NCBI RefSeq assembly: GCF_037094685.1
Contig: NZ_CP146614.1
Coordinates: forward strand, 5,456,001-5,520,000
Length of the DNA stretch: 64,000 nucleotides
Reading direction: 5' to 3'
Origin: Massilia sp. METH4
GTDB taxonomy: Bacteria; Pseudomonadota; Gammaproteobacteria; Burkholderiales; Burkholderiaceae_D
Shown: positions 42,082-51,420 of the stretch, piece by piece
Layout of the letters: every line of letters begins with the position of its first letter
Numbering within the stretch: the stretch's first letter is position 1
Position numbers and translations under genes: made by a program
The notes under the pieces: generated by a model
What the model was told of the DNA's origin: nothing
Database searches by the model: none
The model's input: only the letters and a program-made list of their open reading frames with translations

Positions 42082-42324
42082 ATGGGCACGCTCTTCTGGA
42101 TCAAACGCTACCTGCTCGCGGCCGTGCCGCTGTTCGCCATCCTGGTCGCCGTCGAGTGGGCGAAAGGCACGACGGCGCCGGCCGACATTGGCAGCGCCGC
42201 CATCTGGGCCGCGGTGGCCGCGGCGATCTTCACGGGCGCGGCGTGGAACCGCTATCGCAAGGCCCTCGCCTGCCCCGCCTGCGACGCGGCGTTACCGAAA
42301 CGGACGCCCGGCAAGAAACGATAA
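42082..42324 (+). CDS. Small membrane protein with C-terminal zinc-ribbon half
   Basis: An 80-residue protein. ATG at 42082 is preceded by GGAGGAAAC. Two hydrophobic helices ('YLLAAVPLFAILVAVEW' and 'AAIWAAVAAAIFTGAAW') are followed by a basic tail with one 'CPACDAALPKR' motif, which could bind metal as half of a zinc ribbon when dimerised. It converges with moaD (three bases between stops). No known family assigned. Confidence 0.75.
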   Translation: MGTLFWIKRYLLAAVPLFAILVAVEWAKGTTAPADIGSAAIWAAVAAAIFTGAAWNRYRKALACPACDAALPKRTPGKKR

Positions 42325-42327
42325 AGC

Positions 42328-42585
42328 TCAGCCGCCTGTCACGGGAGGAAAGAACGCCACTTCGGCGTTCTCGGCAAGCGGTGCCGAGGCATCGCACATC
42401 TGCTGATTGCAGGCCATGCGCAGCGCGCGGCCTTCGCCCAGCGCTTCGGCCCAGGCGCCGCCGCGCGCCACCAGCAGTGTGCGCAAGGCACCCACCGTGG
42501 GCACGTCGGCCGGGACGTCGAGGCTTTCGCCGGACGTGCCCAGCTTTTCACGCACGCTGGCAAAGAATTTCAGGTTGATTCGCAT
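42328..42585 (-). CDS. moaD: Molybdopterin synthase sulphur-carrier subunit
   Basis: An 85-residue ubiquitin-fold protein ending in the required Gly-Gly ('PPVTGG'), whose thiocarboxylate donates sulphur to precursor Z with MoaE. It starts 'MRINLKFFASVREKLG', typical for MoaD. It begins one base after the moeA stop, so it is in the thrC-moeA-moaD transcript. moaE, which often follows, is not here. Confidence 0.93.
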   Translation of the reverse strand: MRINLKFFASVREKLGTSGESLDVPADVPTVGALRTLLVARGGAWAEALGEGRALRMACNQQMCDASAPLAENAEVAFFPPVTGG

Positions 42586-42586
42586 A

Positions 42587-43801
42587 TCAGTACAGCAGTT
42601 CGGTGAATGGAATGAAGCGCACGGTGTCGCCGGCGCGGATCGGCTGGTTCGCGGGATTGTCGATCAGCCCGTCGCCCCACACGGTGGACGTCAGCACCCC
42701 CGAACCCTGATTCGGGAACAGATCGAGCCCGCCGTTCGCGTTCATCCGCGCGCGTAAAAATTCGTTGCGGCGGTCGCCCTTCCAGTCGAAGTCGGCGCGC
42801 AGCGGGAAAGCCAGCGGCTCGCGTATGGTGGACGCGCCCTGCAACTTCAGCAGGAACGGGCGCACGAACAGCAGGAACGTCACGAAGCTCGACACGGGGT
42901 TGCCCGGCAGGCCGATGAAGAACGCCTTGCCCACTTCGCCGAAGGCCAGCGGCTTGCCCGGCTTGATGGCGATCTGCCACATATCGAGCTTGCCTTCGGC
43001 TTCCACGGCCGGCTTCACGTGGTCTTCCTCGCCGACGGATACCCCGCCGGACGTGATGATCAGGTCACTGCCCTCGGCCGCCTGGCGCAGCACCGCGCGG
43101 GTCGCCGCCAGGCTGTCCGGCACGATGCCGAAGTCGGCCACTTCGCAGCCGAGGTTTTCCAGCAGCGCACGCAAGGCAAAACGGTTCGAGTTGTAGATGC
43201 CGCCCGGCTCCAGCGGTTCGCCCGGCATCGTCAGCTCGTCGCCGGTGAAGAACACGGCCACGCGCACGCGGCGCAAGAGCGGCAGGCTGGCCAGGCCGAT
43301 CGAGGCAGCCAGGCCGAGTTCCTGGCTGCGCAGGCGGGTGCCGGCGGGCAGGATCACGTTGCCGCTCCGGATATCTTCGCCGGCGCGGCGCACCCACTCG
43401 CCGGGCTTGGGCCCATGCCGGATCGTGACGGCGTCGCCATCGGCCTCGCATTGCTCCTGCATCACCACCGCGTCGGCGCCTTCGGGGATGAAGGCGCCGG
43501 TGAAGATGCGCGCGGCGGTGCCGGGCTGCAACGGCTCGCCCACGTGGCCGGCCGGAATGCGCTGCGAGACTGGCAGAGTCGCCGCGCCACTCGTGCACTC
43601 GGCGGCACGCACGGCATAGCCATCCATCTGCGTATTGTCCTGCGCCGGCACGTCGATGTCGGACACGCAGTCGGCGCCCAGCACGCGGCCGTTCGACGCC
43701 AAAGTGGGCACCAGTTCGATGTCCGTCACGGGGCGGCACGCGGCCAGCAGGAAGTCCAGTGCTTCCTGCCGCGACAGCATCGGCTTGCGCGCGAGCGTCA
43801 T
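42587..43801 (-). CDS. moeA: Molybdopterin molybdenumtransferase
   Basis: A 404-residue MoeA that inserts molybdate into adenylylated molybdopterin. Domain order is normal: the split N-terminal parts ('DVPAQDNTQMDGYAVRA', 'IFTGAFIPEGADAVVMQE'), the MoCF-like domain with 'VAVFFTGDEL', 'GGIYNSNRFAL' and 'DLIITSGGVSVGEEDHV', and a C-terminal beta-domain. The ATG directly abuts the thrC stop codon with no base between, so translation is coupled to thrC. Confidence 0.95.
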   Translation of the reverse strand: MTLARKPMLSRQEALDFLLAACRPVTDIELVPTLASNGRVLGADCVSDIDVPAQDNTQMDGYAVRAAECTSGAATLPVSQRIPAGHVGEPLQPGTAARIFTGAFIPEGADAVVMQEQCEADGDAVTIRHGPKPGEWVRRAGEDIRSGNVILPAGTRLRSQELGLAASIGLASLPLLRRVRVAVFFTGDELTMPGEPLEPGGIYNSNRFALRALLENLGCEVADFGIVPDSLAATRAVLRQAAEGSDLIITSGGVSVGEEDHVKPAVEAEGKLDMWQIAIKPGKPLAFGEVGKAFFIGLPGNPVSSFVTFLLFVRPFLLKLQGASTIREPLAFPLRADFDWKGDRRNEFLRARMNANGGLDLFPNQGSGVLTSTVWGDGLIDNPANQPIRAGDTVRFIPFTELLY

Positions 43802-45289
43802 TTACAGCCCCGTGTTCGCCGCGATGTACGCCTTCATCTTGTCGACGTCCGGCGGCATCACCGTGTATTTCTGCGGCAGCGATTCGATATCCTCGAAGCC
43901 CGCCGGGCGCTCCGCATCCTCGCCCAGCGCTTCCAGGATCGTTTCGTTGAACTTGGCGGCCAGCGCCGTTTCGAGCACGATCATCGGCACGCCTTCTTCC
44001 AGGTGTTCCTTGGCGACCTTGATGCCGTCGGCCGTGTGCGTGTCGATGACGATGCCGTAATCGTCGGCCACGTCGCGGATCGTCTGCAGCCGGTCGGCAT
44101 GCGTGGATTTGCCGGACAGGAAGCCGTACTGGGAAACCTTGCCGAATTCGTCGCCGTCGCTGCCATCGCCGCCGGACAGGTCGAAACCGCCGTCGCTCTC
44201 CACCTTCGTGAACAGCGCTTTCACGCGGGCCGGGTCGCGGCCAACCAGGTCGTACACGAAGCGTTCGAAGTTCGAGGCCTTGCTGATGTCCATCGACGGG
44301 CTGCTCGTGTGATAGGTTTCGGCGGACTTGCGCACGCGGTAGATACCGGTGCGGAAGAATTCATCCAGCACGTCGTTCTCGTTGGTGGCGACCACCAGCT
44401 TGTCGATGGGCAGGCCCATCATGCGAGCGATGTGGCCCGCGCAGATATTGCCGAAGTTCCCGGACGGTACCGTGAACGACACCTTCTGGTCGTTCGACGT
44501 GGTAGCGGCCAGATAGCCGCGGAAGTAGTACACCACCTGCGCCACGACACGGGCCCAGTTGATGGAGTTGACGGTGCCGATCTTGTGGCGCGCCTTGAAT
44601 TCCAGGTCGTTCGACACGGCCTTCACCATGTCCTGGCAATCGTCGAACACGCCTTCGACGGCGATGTTCAGGATGTTCGGGTCCTGCAGGCTGAACATCT
44701 GCGCGGTCTGGAAAGCGCTCATCTTCTTGTGCGGCGACAGCATGAACACGCGGATGCCGCGCTTGCCGCGCATCGCGTATTCGGCGGCGCTGCCGGTGTC
44801 GCCCGACGTGGCCCCGAAGATGTTCAGCTGTGCATCCTGCCTGGCCAGCGCGTATTCGAACAGGTTGCCCAGCAATTGCATCGCCATGTCCTTGAACGCC
44901 AGCGTGGGGCCGTTCGACAGCGCCTGCAGGATCAGCTTCTTGCCGCCCTGCTCTTCCAGCACGCGCAGCGGCGTGATGTCCGCCGCGTTTTCGCCCGCGC
45001 GCGCATTGCGGTATACGTCGGCCGTGTAGGTCTTTTGCGTGAGCGCCTTCAGATCGGCTTCCGGAATATCCGTCGCGAATTTCTTCAGGATCTCGAAGGC
45101 CAGGTCGGCATACGACAGCTTGCGCCACGCATCGAGCTCGGAGAGCGTCACCCGCGGATATTCGGTGGGCAGGTACAAGCCGCCGTCGGGGGCCAGGCCG
45201 CCCAGGAGAATGTCGGAAAAGTGTGCGGGAGCTGCCTGGGAAGACGCTGCGGCGGCCGAGGTGGCGGCGCGGGTGGACACATATTGCAT
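43802..45289 (-). CDS. thrC: Threonine synthase
   Basis: A 495-residue PLP enzyme converting O-phosphohomoserine to threonine, of the longer gamma/beta-proteobacterial type. It begins 'MQYVSTR' and 'GGLAPDGGLYLPTEYP'. The PLP lysine is in 'GPTLAFKDMAMQ', and the phosphate/cofactor loop is in 'FGATSGDTGSAAEYA'. 'VNSINWARVVAQVVYY' and 'TVPSGNFGN' are further family signatures. The start at 45289 lies 33 bases after the predicted start point of a TATAAT promoter; the longer frame to 45391 would include that promoter. First gene of thrC-moeA-moaD. The usual upstream neighbour hom (homoserine dehydrogenase) is absent. Confidence 0.96.
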   Translation of the reverse strand: MQYVSTRAATSAAAASSQAAPAHFSDILLGGLAPDGGLYLPTEYPRVTLSELDAWRKLSYADLAFEILKKFATDIPEADLKALTQKTYTADVYRNARAGENAADITPLRVLEEQGGKKLILQALSNGPTLAFKDMAMQLLGNLFEYALARQDAQLNIFGATSGDTGSAAEYAMRGKRGIRVFMLSPHKKMSAFQTAQMFSLQDPNILNIAVEGVFDDCQDMVKAVSNDLEFKARHKIGTVNSINWARVVAQVVYYFRGYLAATTSNDQKVSFTVPSGNFGNICAGHIARMMGLPIDKLVVATNENDVLDEFFRTGIYRVRKSAETYHTSSPSMDISKASNFERFVYDLVGRDPARVKALFTKVESDGGFDLSGGDGSDGDEFGKVSQYGFLSGKSTHADRLQTIRDVADDYGIVIDTHTADGIKVAKEHLEEGVPMIVLETALAAKFNETILEALGEDAERPAGFEDIESLPQKYTVMPPDVDKMKAYIAANTGL

Positions 45290-45328
45290 GGTTCTGGTAA
45301 TCCGGTTGTGCACAGAAGAGGGATCCCT

Positions 45329-45358
45329 ATTATAGTGCGGCCGCAGTTTCTTTGCGAA
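45329..45358 (-). promoter_or_regulatory. Promoter of thrC-moeA-moaD
   Basis: On the minus strand, TTCGCA (45353-45358, four of six matches), an 18-base spacer and a perfect TATAAT (45329-45334). It gives a leader of about 33 bases before the thrC ATG. No threonine-rich leader peptide is visible. Confidence 0.65.
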
Positions 45359-45522
45359 ATTTGCCAGCTTTTCGAATTTTATGTTGTACAAGCGGGCGCC
45401 ACGGAAACAGCGCCCGCGGTAGCATGGTCAATGGCCCCGCTGCGGCTCTCTGACCTGCTTTATGTCCTGCTCTGCGCCGATATCCCCGGGCATGTCGTAC
45501 TCGCTGTCCACAGGAGAGTCGC

Positions 45523-47658
45523 GTGAAATTCCTTCCCAATGGCCTGCTTTCGCCTTGCGCGCCCAGGCTTTCCCATCTTGTGCAGCGCCGCCGCCTTGCC
45601 GGCCGCCGGCCTGCACGCCTTGCCGCGGTACTTGCGATCGCCGGCATGGGTTCACTCGGCACCGGCGCAGTCCAGGCGGCCGACTCGTCGACCCTCGTGA
45701 GCGCCGATTCGGGCCGCTGCCTGGACATCACCAGGGCAAGCCAGGTGCCGGCTACTCCCGCCATCATCTACGATTGCCACGGCCTGGCCAACCAGCAGTG
45801 GGAATTTTCCGCCGCCGGTGAACTGCGCACGTTCGGCGGCGCGCGCTGCCTCGACATCCGCGGCGGCAGCACCCTGCCGCGAGCGATCGTGCAATCCTAT
45901 CCCTGCCATGGTGGAGCCAACCAGAAATGGACGCCGAGGGCGGACGGCACGATCATCAATCCGGCGTCGGGTCTTTGCCTGACCGTGAGAGGCGGCGAAA
46001 CCGACAACGCTACCGGCATCGATACCTGGTACTGCGAGGGTACCCTGCACCAGCAATGGTCCAGGGGTGAAGCGCCGCCTGGGGACGATACGCAGGCGCC
46101 GACGGCGCCGGGCGGGCTGCGGATCAGCGCCCTGGCGTGCCGTTCGGCCACGCTCGCGTGGGAGGCATCGACCGACGATGTCGGTGTCGCCTATTACGAT
46201 ATCTACCGCGACGGGCAGGCGCTCGGCACCGTCAACGGCAGCGTGCTCTCGGCCAGGATCACGTTGACGCCGGGCGCGAGCTGGGGCCTGTACGTCAACG
46301 CGCGGGACGCGGCAGGCAACGTGTCGCAGGCGAGTACCTCGCTGCACGTCGACGTGCCGCAGTGCGAGGCGGACACCCAGCCTCCTTCCGTCCCCACCAA
46401 CTTGCGGGGATCTGTCGCCGGCACCACGGTGAGCCTGAACTGGAATGCCGCCACCGACAATGTCGGCGTCGCGGCCTATGTCATCTATCGCAACAACGCC
46501 CACGTCGGCACGGCGACCACGCTCGGGTTCACCGACTCGGGGCTCGCCGCCAACACCACGTACCAGTACACGCTCGCCGCGCGCGACGCACAAGGCAATG
46601 TCTCGCCGCGCAGCGCGGTCTTGTCGCTGACCTCGGGCAGCGCATGCAGCGACGTGATCTGCGCGACGGCGAAGGTGGCGGACGAGACCGATATCCCCTG
46701 GGGCCTGGTGGCCCTGCCGGACGGCACGGTGCTCTACAGCCGCCGCGACGCGCACGACATCATCCTGCTCAATCCGGCGACCGGCGCGAAAAGGACTGTC
46801 GGTACGATCCCGAACGTGCGAGGCACCGATGGCGAGGGCGGCCTGCTCGGCCTGGCCATACCGCCCGGCTTCCCGAGCAGCAATCCCTGGCTGTACATCT
46901 ATCATACGAGCCAGACGGACAACCGCATCGTGCGCGTGCGCTACCAGGGCGGCATGCTGGACACCGCGTCGCTCGAGGTGCTGCTGTCCGGCATTGGGCG
47001 CAACAAGTTCCACAACGGCGGGCGCCTGCGCTTCGGGCCGGACGGCAAGCTGTACGCCACGACCGGCGATGCCCAGAGCGGCTACCGTGCGCAGGACGTG
47101 CGCCATCTCTCCGGCAAGATCCTGCGGCTCAATGCCAACGGCACGCCGCCGCCCGACAATCCATTCGGTAATTATGTGTGGAGCTATGGCCACCGCAATC
47201 CCCAGGGCCTGGCATTCGACGCGCTCGGCCGCCTGTGGTCGCAGGAATTCGGCGACTCCCAGGACGAAACGAACCTGATCGTCAAGGGCGGCAACTATGG
47301 CTGGCCCAACTGCGAAGGTGTCATCAACCGGTCCGGGACCGGCTGCTCGACGACAGGCTATATCGCGCCGAAAGCCACCTATCGCAATACGGAAGCGTCG
47401 TGCAGCGGCATCGCCATCATCCGCCAATCGCTGTACATTGCCTGCCTGGCCGGCAAGCGCCTGTATCGCAGCGAGATCAGCGGCAGCAGCCTCGTCAACA
47501 CGCGGCAGTTCCTGGTCGGCACCTACGACCGGCTGCGCACGGTGGAGCCGACGATCGACGGCAACCTGTGGATGGCGACCAGCGATGCCGCGGGAGACAA
47601 GGACAGCACCCCGAACAATACCGACACCGCGATCTACAAGGTAACGCTGAAGCCCTGA
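45523..47658 (+). CDS. Secreted ricin-lectin/FN3/sugar-dehydrogenase protein
   Basis: A 711-residue exported protein. A long twin-arginine-like basic N-terminus ('RLSHLVQRRRLAGRRPARL') precedes a hydrophobic core ending 'GAVQAAD' near residue 53. Next come a ricin-type beta-trefoil lectin (about 54-178; 'GRCLDI', 'NQQWEF', 'GLCLTVRGG' repeats), two fibronectin type III domains (about 190-278 and 287-373, each with 'SWNAATDNVGVA'-like turns), and a C-terminal six-bladed propeller of the soluble glucose dehydrogenase family ('PWGLVALPDGTVLYS', 'GEGGLLGLAIPPGF', 'NGGRLRFGPDGKLYATTGD', 'GHRNPQGLAFD'). PQQ-dependent aldose oxidation is likely but not proven. The GTG start has an AGGAGA site. It is a single gene, divergent from thrC. 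Confidence 0.88.
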   Translation: MKFLPNGLLSPCAPRLSHLVQRRRLAGRRPARLAAVLAIAGMGSLGTGAVQAADSSTLVSADSGRCLDITRASQVPATPAIIYDCHGLANQQWEFSAAGELRTFGGARCLDIRGGSTLPRAIVQSYPCHGGANQKWTPRADGTIINPASGLCLTVRGGETDNATGIDTWYCEGTLHQQWSRGEAPPGDDTQAPTAPGGLRISALACRSATLAWEASTDDVGVAYYDIYRDGQALGTVNGSVLSARITLTPGASWGLYVNARDAAGNVSQASTSLHVDVPQCEADTQPPSVPTNLRGSVAGTTVSLNWNAATDNVGVAAYVIYRNNAHVGTATTLGFTDSGLAANTTYQYTLAARDAQGNVSPRSAVLSLTSGSACSDVICATAKVADETDIPWGLVALPDGTVLYSRRDAHDIILLNPATGAKRTVGTIPNVRGTDGEGGLLGLAIPPGFPSSNPWLYIYHTSQTDNRIVRVRYQGGMLDTASLEVLLSGIGRNKFHNGGRLRFGPDGKLYATTGDAQSGYRAQDVRHLSGKILRLNANGTPPPDNPFGNYVWSYGHRNPQGLAFDALGRLWSQEFGDSQDETNLIVKGGNYGWPNCEGVINRSGTGCSTTGYIAPKATYRNTEASCSGIAIIRQSLYIACLAGKRLYRSEISGSSLVNTRQFLVGTYDRLRTVEPTIDGNLWMATSDAAGDKDSTPNNTDTAIYKVTLKP

Positions 47659-47678
47659 CCGGCGGGGCATCCTTCCAT

Positions 47679-47700
47679 GATGCCGCCGCGCGGCGGCATC
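47679..47700. terminator. Perfect palindrome between convergent genes
   Basis: A 22-base perfect inverted repeat (GATGCCGCCGC/GCGGCGGCATC) sits between the sugar-dehydrogenase and sdaA stop codons. It has no T run on either side, so it is a weak candidate terminator or a transcript-stabilising hairpin. Confidence 0.4.
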
Positions 47701-49075
47701 AGCACGCGGCGTGGTTCACCGTCACCACATGCACGGCCAGCCCGCCCAGCGAGGTTTCCTTGTACTTGGCTTGCATGTCGGCGCCGGTCTGGCGCATCGT
47801 CTCGATCACATCGTCCAGGCTGACGAAATGGGTGCCGTCGCCCTTCAGCGCCAGCGAGGCGGCGGTGATCGCCTTCACGGCGCCCATGCCATTGCGCTCG
47901 ATGCAGGGAATCTGCACCAGGCCGCCGATCGGATCGCACGTCATGCCCAGGTGGTGCTCGATGCCGATCTCCGCGGCGTTCTCGATCTGCGCATTCGAGC
48001 CGCCCAGTGCCGCCACCAGCCCGGCGGCGGCCATCGCGCAGGCCACGCCCACCTCGCCCTGGCAGCCGATCTCCGCTCCGGAAATCGACGCGTTGCGCTT
48101 GCACAGCATGCCGATGGCCGCTGCCGTCAGCAGGAACTCGCGCACGCCTTTCACGGGGTCGACCGGCCTGCAATCCTCGGCATAGTATTTCAGCACGGCG
48201 GGGATGATGCCTGCCGCCCCGTTGGTCGGCGCCGTGACGACGCGGCCGCCGGCCGCGTTTTCCTCGTTGACCGCCATGGCATACAGCGACACGCCATTCA
48301 TCGCGTCGTGCGGCAAGTCGTTGGCGCGGTCCGCGCCGAGCTGCTGCTGCCACAGCTTGGCGGCGCGGCGCTTCACGTTCAGGCCACCCGGCAGCTGGCC
48401 CGAGGTTTCGAGGCCGTGGGCGATGCAGGAGCGCATCACGTGCCAGATCCGGTCCAGGCCCGCATCGAGCTCGCCGGGCGCCATCCGCGCCAGCTCGTTG
48501 GCGCGCAGCATCCGTGGAATCGCCAGGCCGGTGCGCTGGCCATGCACGAGCAGGTCGGCCATCGTGTCGAACGGGTACGGCACCGGCGCCGCCGGCGCGC
48601 CGTCGGTCGCGGCGTTTTCGCCTTCGGCGCGGATAAAGCCCCCGCCGACCGAGTAGTACACGCGGCTCGTGTCACTGCCGGGCCGGTGCAGGATGAAGCG
48701 CATGCCGTTCGGGTGCTCGGGCAGGTTCTCCGTCTTGTGGAAGACGAGGTGCCGGGCCCGCACGAACGGCACCGTCTTCTCGCCCAGCAGTGCCAGCTCG
48801 CCGCGCAGCTGCGCCTCGGCCAGCATCGCATCCACGCGGTCGGGGTCGACGCCTTGCGGCGTCTCGCCCATCAGGCCGAGGATCACGGCCTTGTCGGTGC
48901 CGTGGCCCACGCCCGTCAGCGCCAGCGAGCCGTACAGCTCGGCCGTCACGCCCGTCACGTCATCCAGCGGCCCATGCTCCAGCAGGAAGCGGCGCGCGGC
49001 CACCATCGGCCCGACCGTGTGCGAACTGGAAGGGCCGATGCCGATCTTGAACAGATCGAACACGCTCATGTCCAT
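47699..49075 (-). CDS. sdaA: L-serine ammonia-lyase (iron-sulphur)
   Basis: A 458-residue single-chain L-serine dehydratase making pyruvate and ammonia with a [4Fe-4S] cluster. The N-terminal beta domain starts 'MSVFDLFKIGIGPSSSHTVGPM'. The alpha domain has the cluster cysteines in 'LCKRNASISGAEIGCQGEVGVACAMAAAGL' and 'GMTCDPIGGLVQIPCIERN'. Length equals E. coli SdaA. It is the third gene of the kbl-tdh-sdaA operon, 42 bases after tdh, which makes sense: glycine from threonine can be turned to serine and then to pyruvate. Start at the ATG at 49075; a second M two codons later is possible. Confidence 0.95.
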   Translation of the reverse strand: MDMSVFDLFKIGIGPSSSHTVGPMVAARRFLLEHGPLDDVTGVTAELYGSLALTGVGHGTDKAVILGLMGETPQGVDPDRVDAMLAEAQLRGELALLGEKTVPFVRARHLVFHKTENLPEHPNGMRFILHRPGSDTSRVYYSVGGGFIRAEGENAATDGAPAAPVPYPFDTMADLLVHGQRTGLAIPRMLRANELARMAPGELDAGLDRIWHVMRSCIAHGLETSGQLPGGLNVKRRAAKLWQQQLGADRANDLPHDAMNGVSLYAMAVNEENAAGGRVVTAPTNGAAGIIPAVLKYYAEDCRPVDPVKGVREFLLTAAAIGMLCKRNASISGAEIGCQGEVGVACAMAAAGLVAALGGSNAQIENAAEIGIEHHLGMTCDPIGGLVQIPCIERNGMGAVKAITAASLALKGDGTHFVSLDDVIETMRQTGADMQAKYKETSLGGLAVHVVTVNHAAC

Positions 49076-49117
49076 CTTTGTCTCTCTTTATAGTAGTAAT
49101 GAAGATGGCGCGGGCAG

Positions 49118-50083
49118 TCAGGCCGCTTCGCTGACGCGGGCGTCGATATTGGCCAGCATGTCGGCCACGATCGCGTCCACGCCGATGCGCGCCTGCCAGC
49201 CCCAGTCGGCACGGGCGGCCGAATCGTCGAGGCTTTTCGGCCACGTGTCGGCGATGCCCTGGCGGCTGTCCGGCTTGTAGGCAATCGCGAAGTGCGGCAC
49301 GCGCGCCTTGATGGCGGCAGCCAGTTCCTCCGGCGAAAACGACACTCCGGCGACGTTGTACGAGGAGCGCACCTTGACCTGTTCGGCCGGCGCGTCCATC
49401 AGCTCCAGCGTCGCGCGGATCGCATCGGGCATGTAGATCATCGGCAGCGTGGTCTTCGGCCCCAGGAAGCACTCGTAGCGCTCGCCGCGCAGCGCCGCGT
49501 GGAAGATGGCGATCGCGTAGTCGGTCGTGCCTCCGCCCGGTGGCGACTTGTAGCTGATGATGCCCGGATAGCGGATGCTGCGCACGTCCACGCCGTATTT
49601 CAGGTGGTAGTACTCGCACAGCCGCTCGCCGGCCAGCTTGCTGATGCCGTAGATCGACGTCGGGTCCATCACCGTCAGCTGGGGCGTGGCCTCCTGCGGC
49701 GTGTTAGGCCCGAACGCGGCGATCGAAGACGGCCAGAACACCTTCAGCGGCTTGCCCAGCTCCTTGCGCTCGCGAGCGATTTCCAGGATGTTCAGCAAGC
49801 CGTCCATGTTCAGCTTCCATGCTTTCAGCGGCGCCTGTTCGCCGGTGGCCGACAGCATGGCGGCAAGCTGGTAGACCTGGGTGATGTCCTGCGAGGAAAT
49901 CAGCTGCGCCAGCGCTTCCTCGTCGAGCACGTTCAACACCTGGTACTGCGCGGCGCCGTACAGGTTCTTCGGCGAGATATCGGTGGCGAACACATTGTTC
50001 ACGCCATATTTGTTCGACAACGCTTCGACCAGTTCGCTGCCGATCTGGCCGTTGGCGCCGATTACGAGAATCCGTTCCATCAT
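49118..50083 (-). CDS. tdh: L-threonine 3-dehydrogenase, SDR type
   Basis: A 321-residue extended short-chain dehydrogenase oxidising L-threonine to 2-amino-3-ketobutyrate with NAD+. The NAD site is 'VIGANGQIGSELVEAL' and the catalytic pair is in 'YGISKLAGE'. This is the UDP-galactose-epimerase-like form of TDH, not the zinc-dependent alcohol-dehydrogenase form of E. coli. The assignment rests on family similarity plus its position eight bases after kbl, whose product cleaves 2-amino-3-ketobutyrate. Start at 50083, with a second ATG next to it. Confidence 0.93.
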   Translation of the reverse strand: MMERILVIGANGQIGSELVEALSNKYGVNNVFATDISPKNLYGAAQYQVLNVLDEEALAQLISSQDITQVYQLAAMLSATGEQAPLKAWKLNMDGLLNILEIARERKELGKPLKVFWPSSIAAFGPNTPQEATPQLTVMDPTSIYGISKLAGERLCEYYHLKYGVDVRSIRYPGIISYKSPPGGGTTDYAIAIFHAALRGERYECFLGPKTTLPMIYMPDAIRATLELMDAPAEQVKVRSSYNVAGVSFSPEELAAAIKARVPHFAIAYKPDSRQGIADTWPKSLDDSAARADWGWQARIGVDAIVADMLANIDARVSEAA

Positions 50084-50091
50084 TGTTCCAA

Positions 50092-51291
50092 TCAGTTTTT
50101 CAGGATGCCGAGTTCCTTGCCGGCCTGCTCGAACGCGGCCAGCACCTTGTCCAGCTGTTCACGGGTATGGGCGGCGGAGAGCTGCACGCGCACGCGCGCC
50201 TGCCCCATCGGCACCACCGGGTAGAAGAAGCCGGACAGCAGCACGCCCAGTTCATACATGCGCGCGGCGAATTTCTGCGCCACCGGCGCCTCGAACAGCA
50301 TCACCGGCACCACCGGGTGCGTGCCCGGCTTGATCGTGAAGCCGATCCGTTCGATCTCGCGGCGGAAGTAAGCGGTGTTTTCGTGCAGGCGGTCGCGCAG
50401 TTCGGTCGATTCCGAGAGTTTTTTCAGTACCGCCAGCGAGGCGCCGGCGATCGATGGCGCCAGCGTGTTCGAGAACAGGTAGGGGCGCGATTTCTGGCGC
50501 AGCGTGTCGATCACTTCCTTGCGACCGGAGGTAAACCCGCCCATGGCGCCGCCCAGCGCCTTGCCCAGCGTGCCCGTGATGATGTCGATCCTGCCCATCA
50601 CCCCATGGTGTTCGTGCGTGCCGCGGCCCGTCTTGCCCATGAAGCCGGAGGCATGGCATTCGTCGATCATCACCAGCGCACCGTACTGTTCGGCCAGTGC
50701 CACGATCCTGTCCAGCTGGGCGATCGTGCCGTCCATCGAGAACACGCCGTCGGTCACGATGATCTTGTGGCGCTTGCCCGCCGCGGCCTTCAGCTGCGTT
50801 TCCAGGTCGGCCATGTCGTTGTGCGCGTAGCGCAAGCGCGCGGCCTTGCACAGCCGGATGCCGTCGATGATCGACGCATGGTTCAGTGCGTCGGAAATGA
50901 TCGCGTCGTTCTCGTCGAACAGCGGTTCGAACACGCCGCCGTTGGCGTCGAACGCCGCTGCGTACAGGATGGTGTCTTCGGTGCCCAGGAAATCGGAAAT
51001 CGCGCGCTCGAGCTGCTTGTGGATCGTCTGCGTGCCGCAGATGAAACGCACCGACGACAGGCCGTAGCCGTACTGCTCGGTGGCGGCGATCGAGGCCTGG
51101 GCCACCCATTCCTGGCCGGACAGGCCGAGGTAATTATTGGCGCACATATTGATCAGCGTCCGTCCATCGTCGCCCGTCACTTCCGCGCCCTGGCGGGAAG
51201 CCAGCACCCGCTCGGGCTTGTACAGCCCCTGCTCGCGCAGTTGCTCCAGGTTGTGCCGCAGGCCGGCATAGAAATTCGCTTGTTCGCTCAT
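50092..51291 (-). CDS. kbl: 2-amino-3-ketobutyrate CoA ligase (glycine C-acetyltransferase)
   Basis: A 399-residue PLP enzyme of the alpha-oxoamine synthase family: 2-amino-3-ketobutyrate + CoA gives glycine + acetyl-CoA. The PLP lysine is in the 'IITGTLGKALGGAMGGF' segment, with 'MIDECHASGFMGKTGRG' before it and 'YLGLSGQ' near the start. The ATG at 51291 follows GAGGAAAACC; the frame to 51474 is longer but unsupported. The family also includes CqsA-like autoinducer synthases, but the adjacent tdh gene argues for Kbl. First gene of the operon, with a leader of about 150 bases. Confidence 0.95.
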   Translation of the reverse strand: MSEQANFYAGLRHNLEQLREQGLYKPERVLASRQGAEVTGDDGRTLINMCANNYLGLSGQEWVAQASIAATEQYGYGLSSVRFICGTQTIHKQLERAISDFLGTEDTILYAAAFDANGGVFEPLFDENDAIISDALNHASIIDGIRLCKAARLRYAHNDMADLETQLKAAAGKRHKIIVTDGVFSMDGTIAQLDRIVALAEQYGALVMIDECHASGFMGKTGRGTHEHHGVMGRIDIITGTLGKALGGAMGGFTSGRKEVIDTLRQKSRPYLFSNTLAPSIAGASLAVLKKLSESTELRDRLHENTAYFRREIERIGFTIKPGTHPVVPVMLFEAPVAQKFAARMYELGVLLSGFFYPVVPMGQARVRVQLSAAHTREQLDKVLAAFEQAGKELGILKN

Positions 51292-51420
51292 GGTTTTCCT
51301 CGGTTTGTCTGTGGGCGGGGCCGCGCCTTGACCGCATGTTAGCCCTGTTGTACCGTGCATCGCGGAGAACAGGGTATCGAACTTGCCCCTGATTCCAGTA
51401 TTTTCTCCGGTTTTCACTAT

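Noticed and set aside
50092..51291. Autoinducer synthase (CqsA-like) instead of kbl
   Set aside because: The fold is shared, but the gene is directly followed by tdh and sdaA in one operon, which fits 2-amino-3-ketobutyrate CoA ligase.
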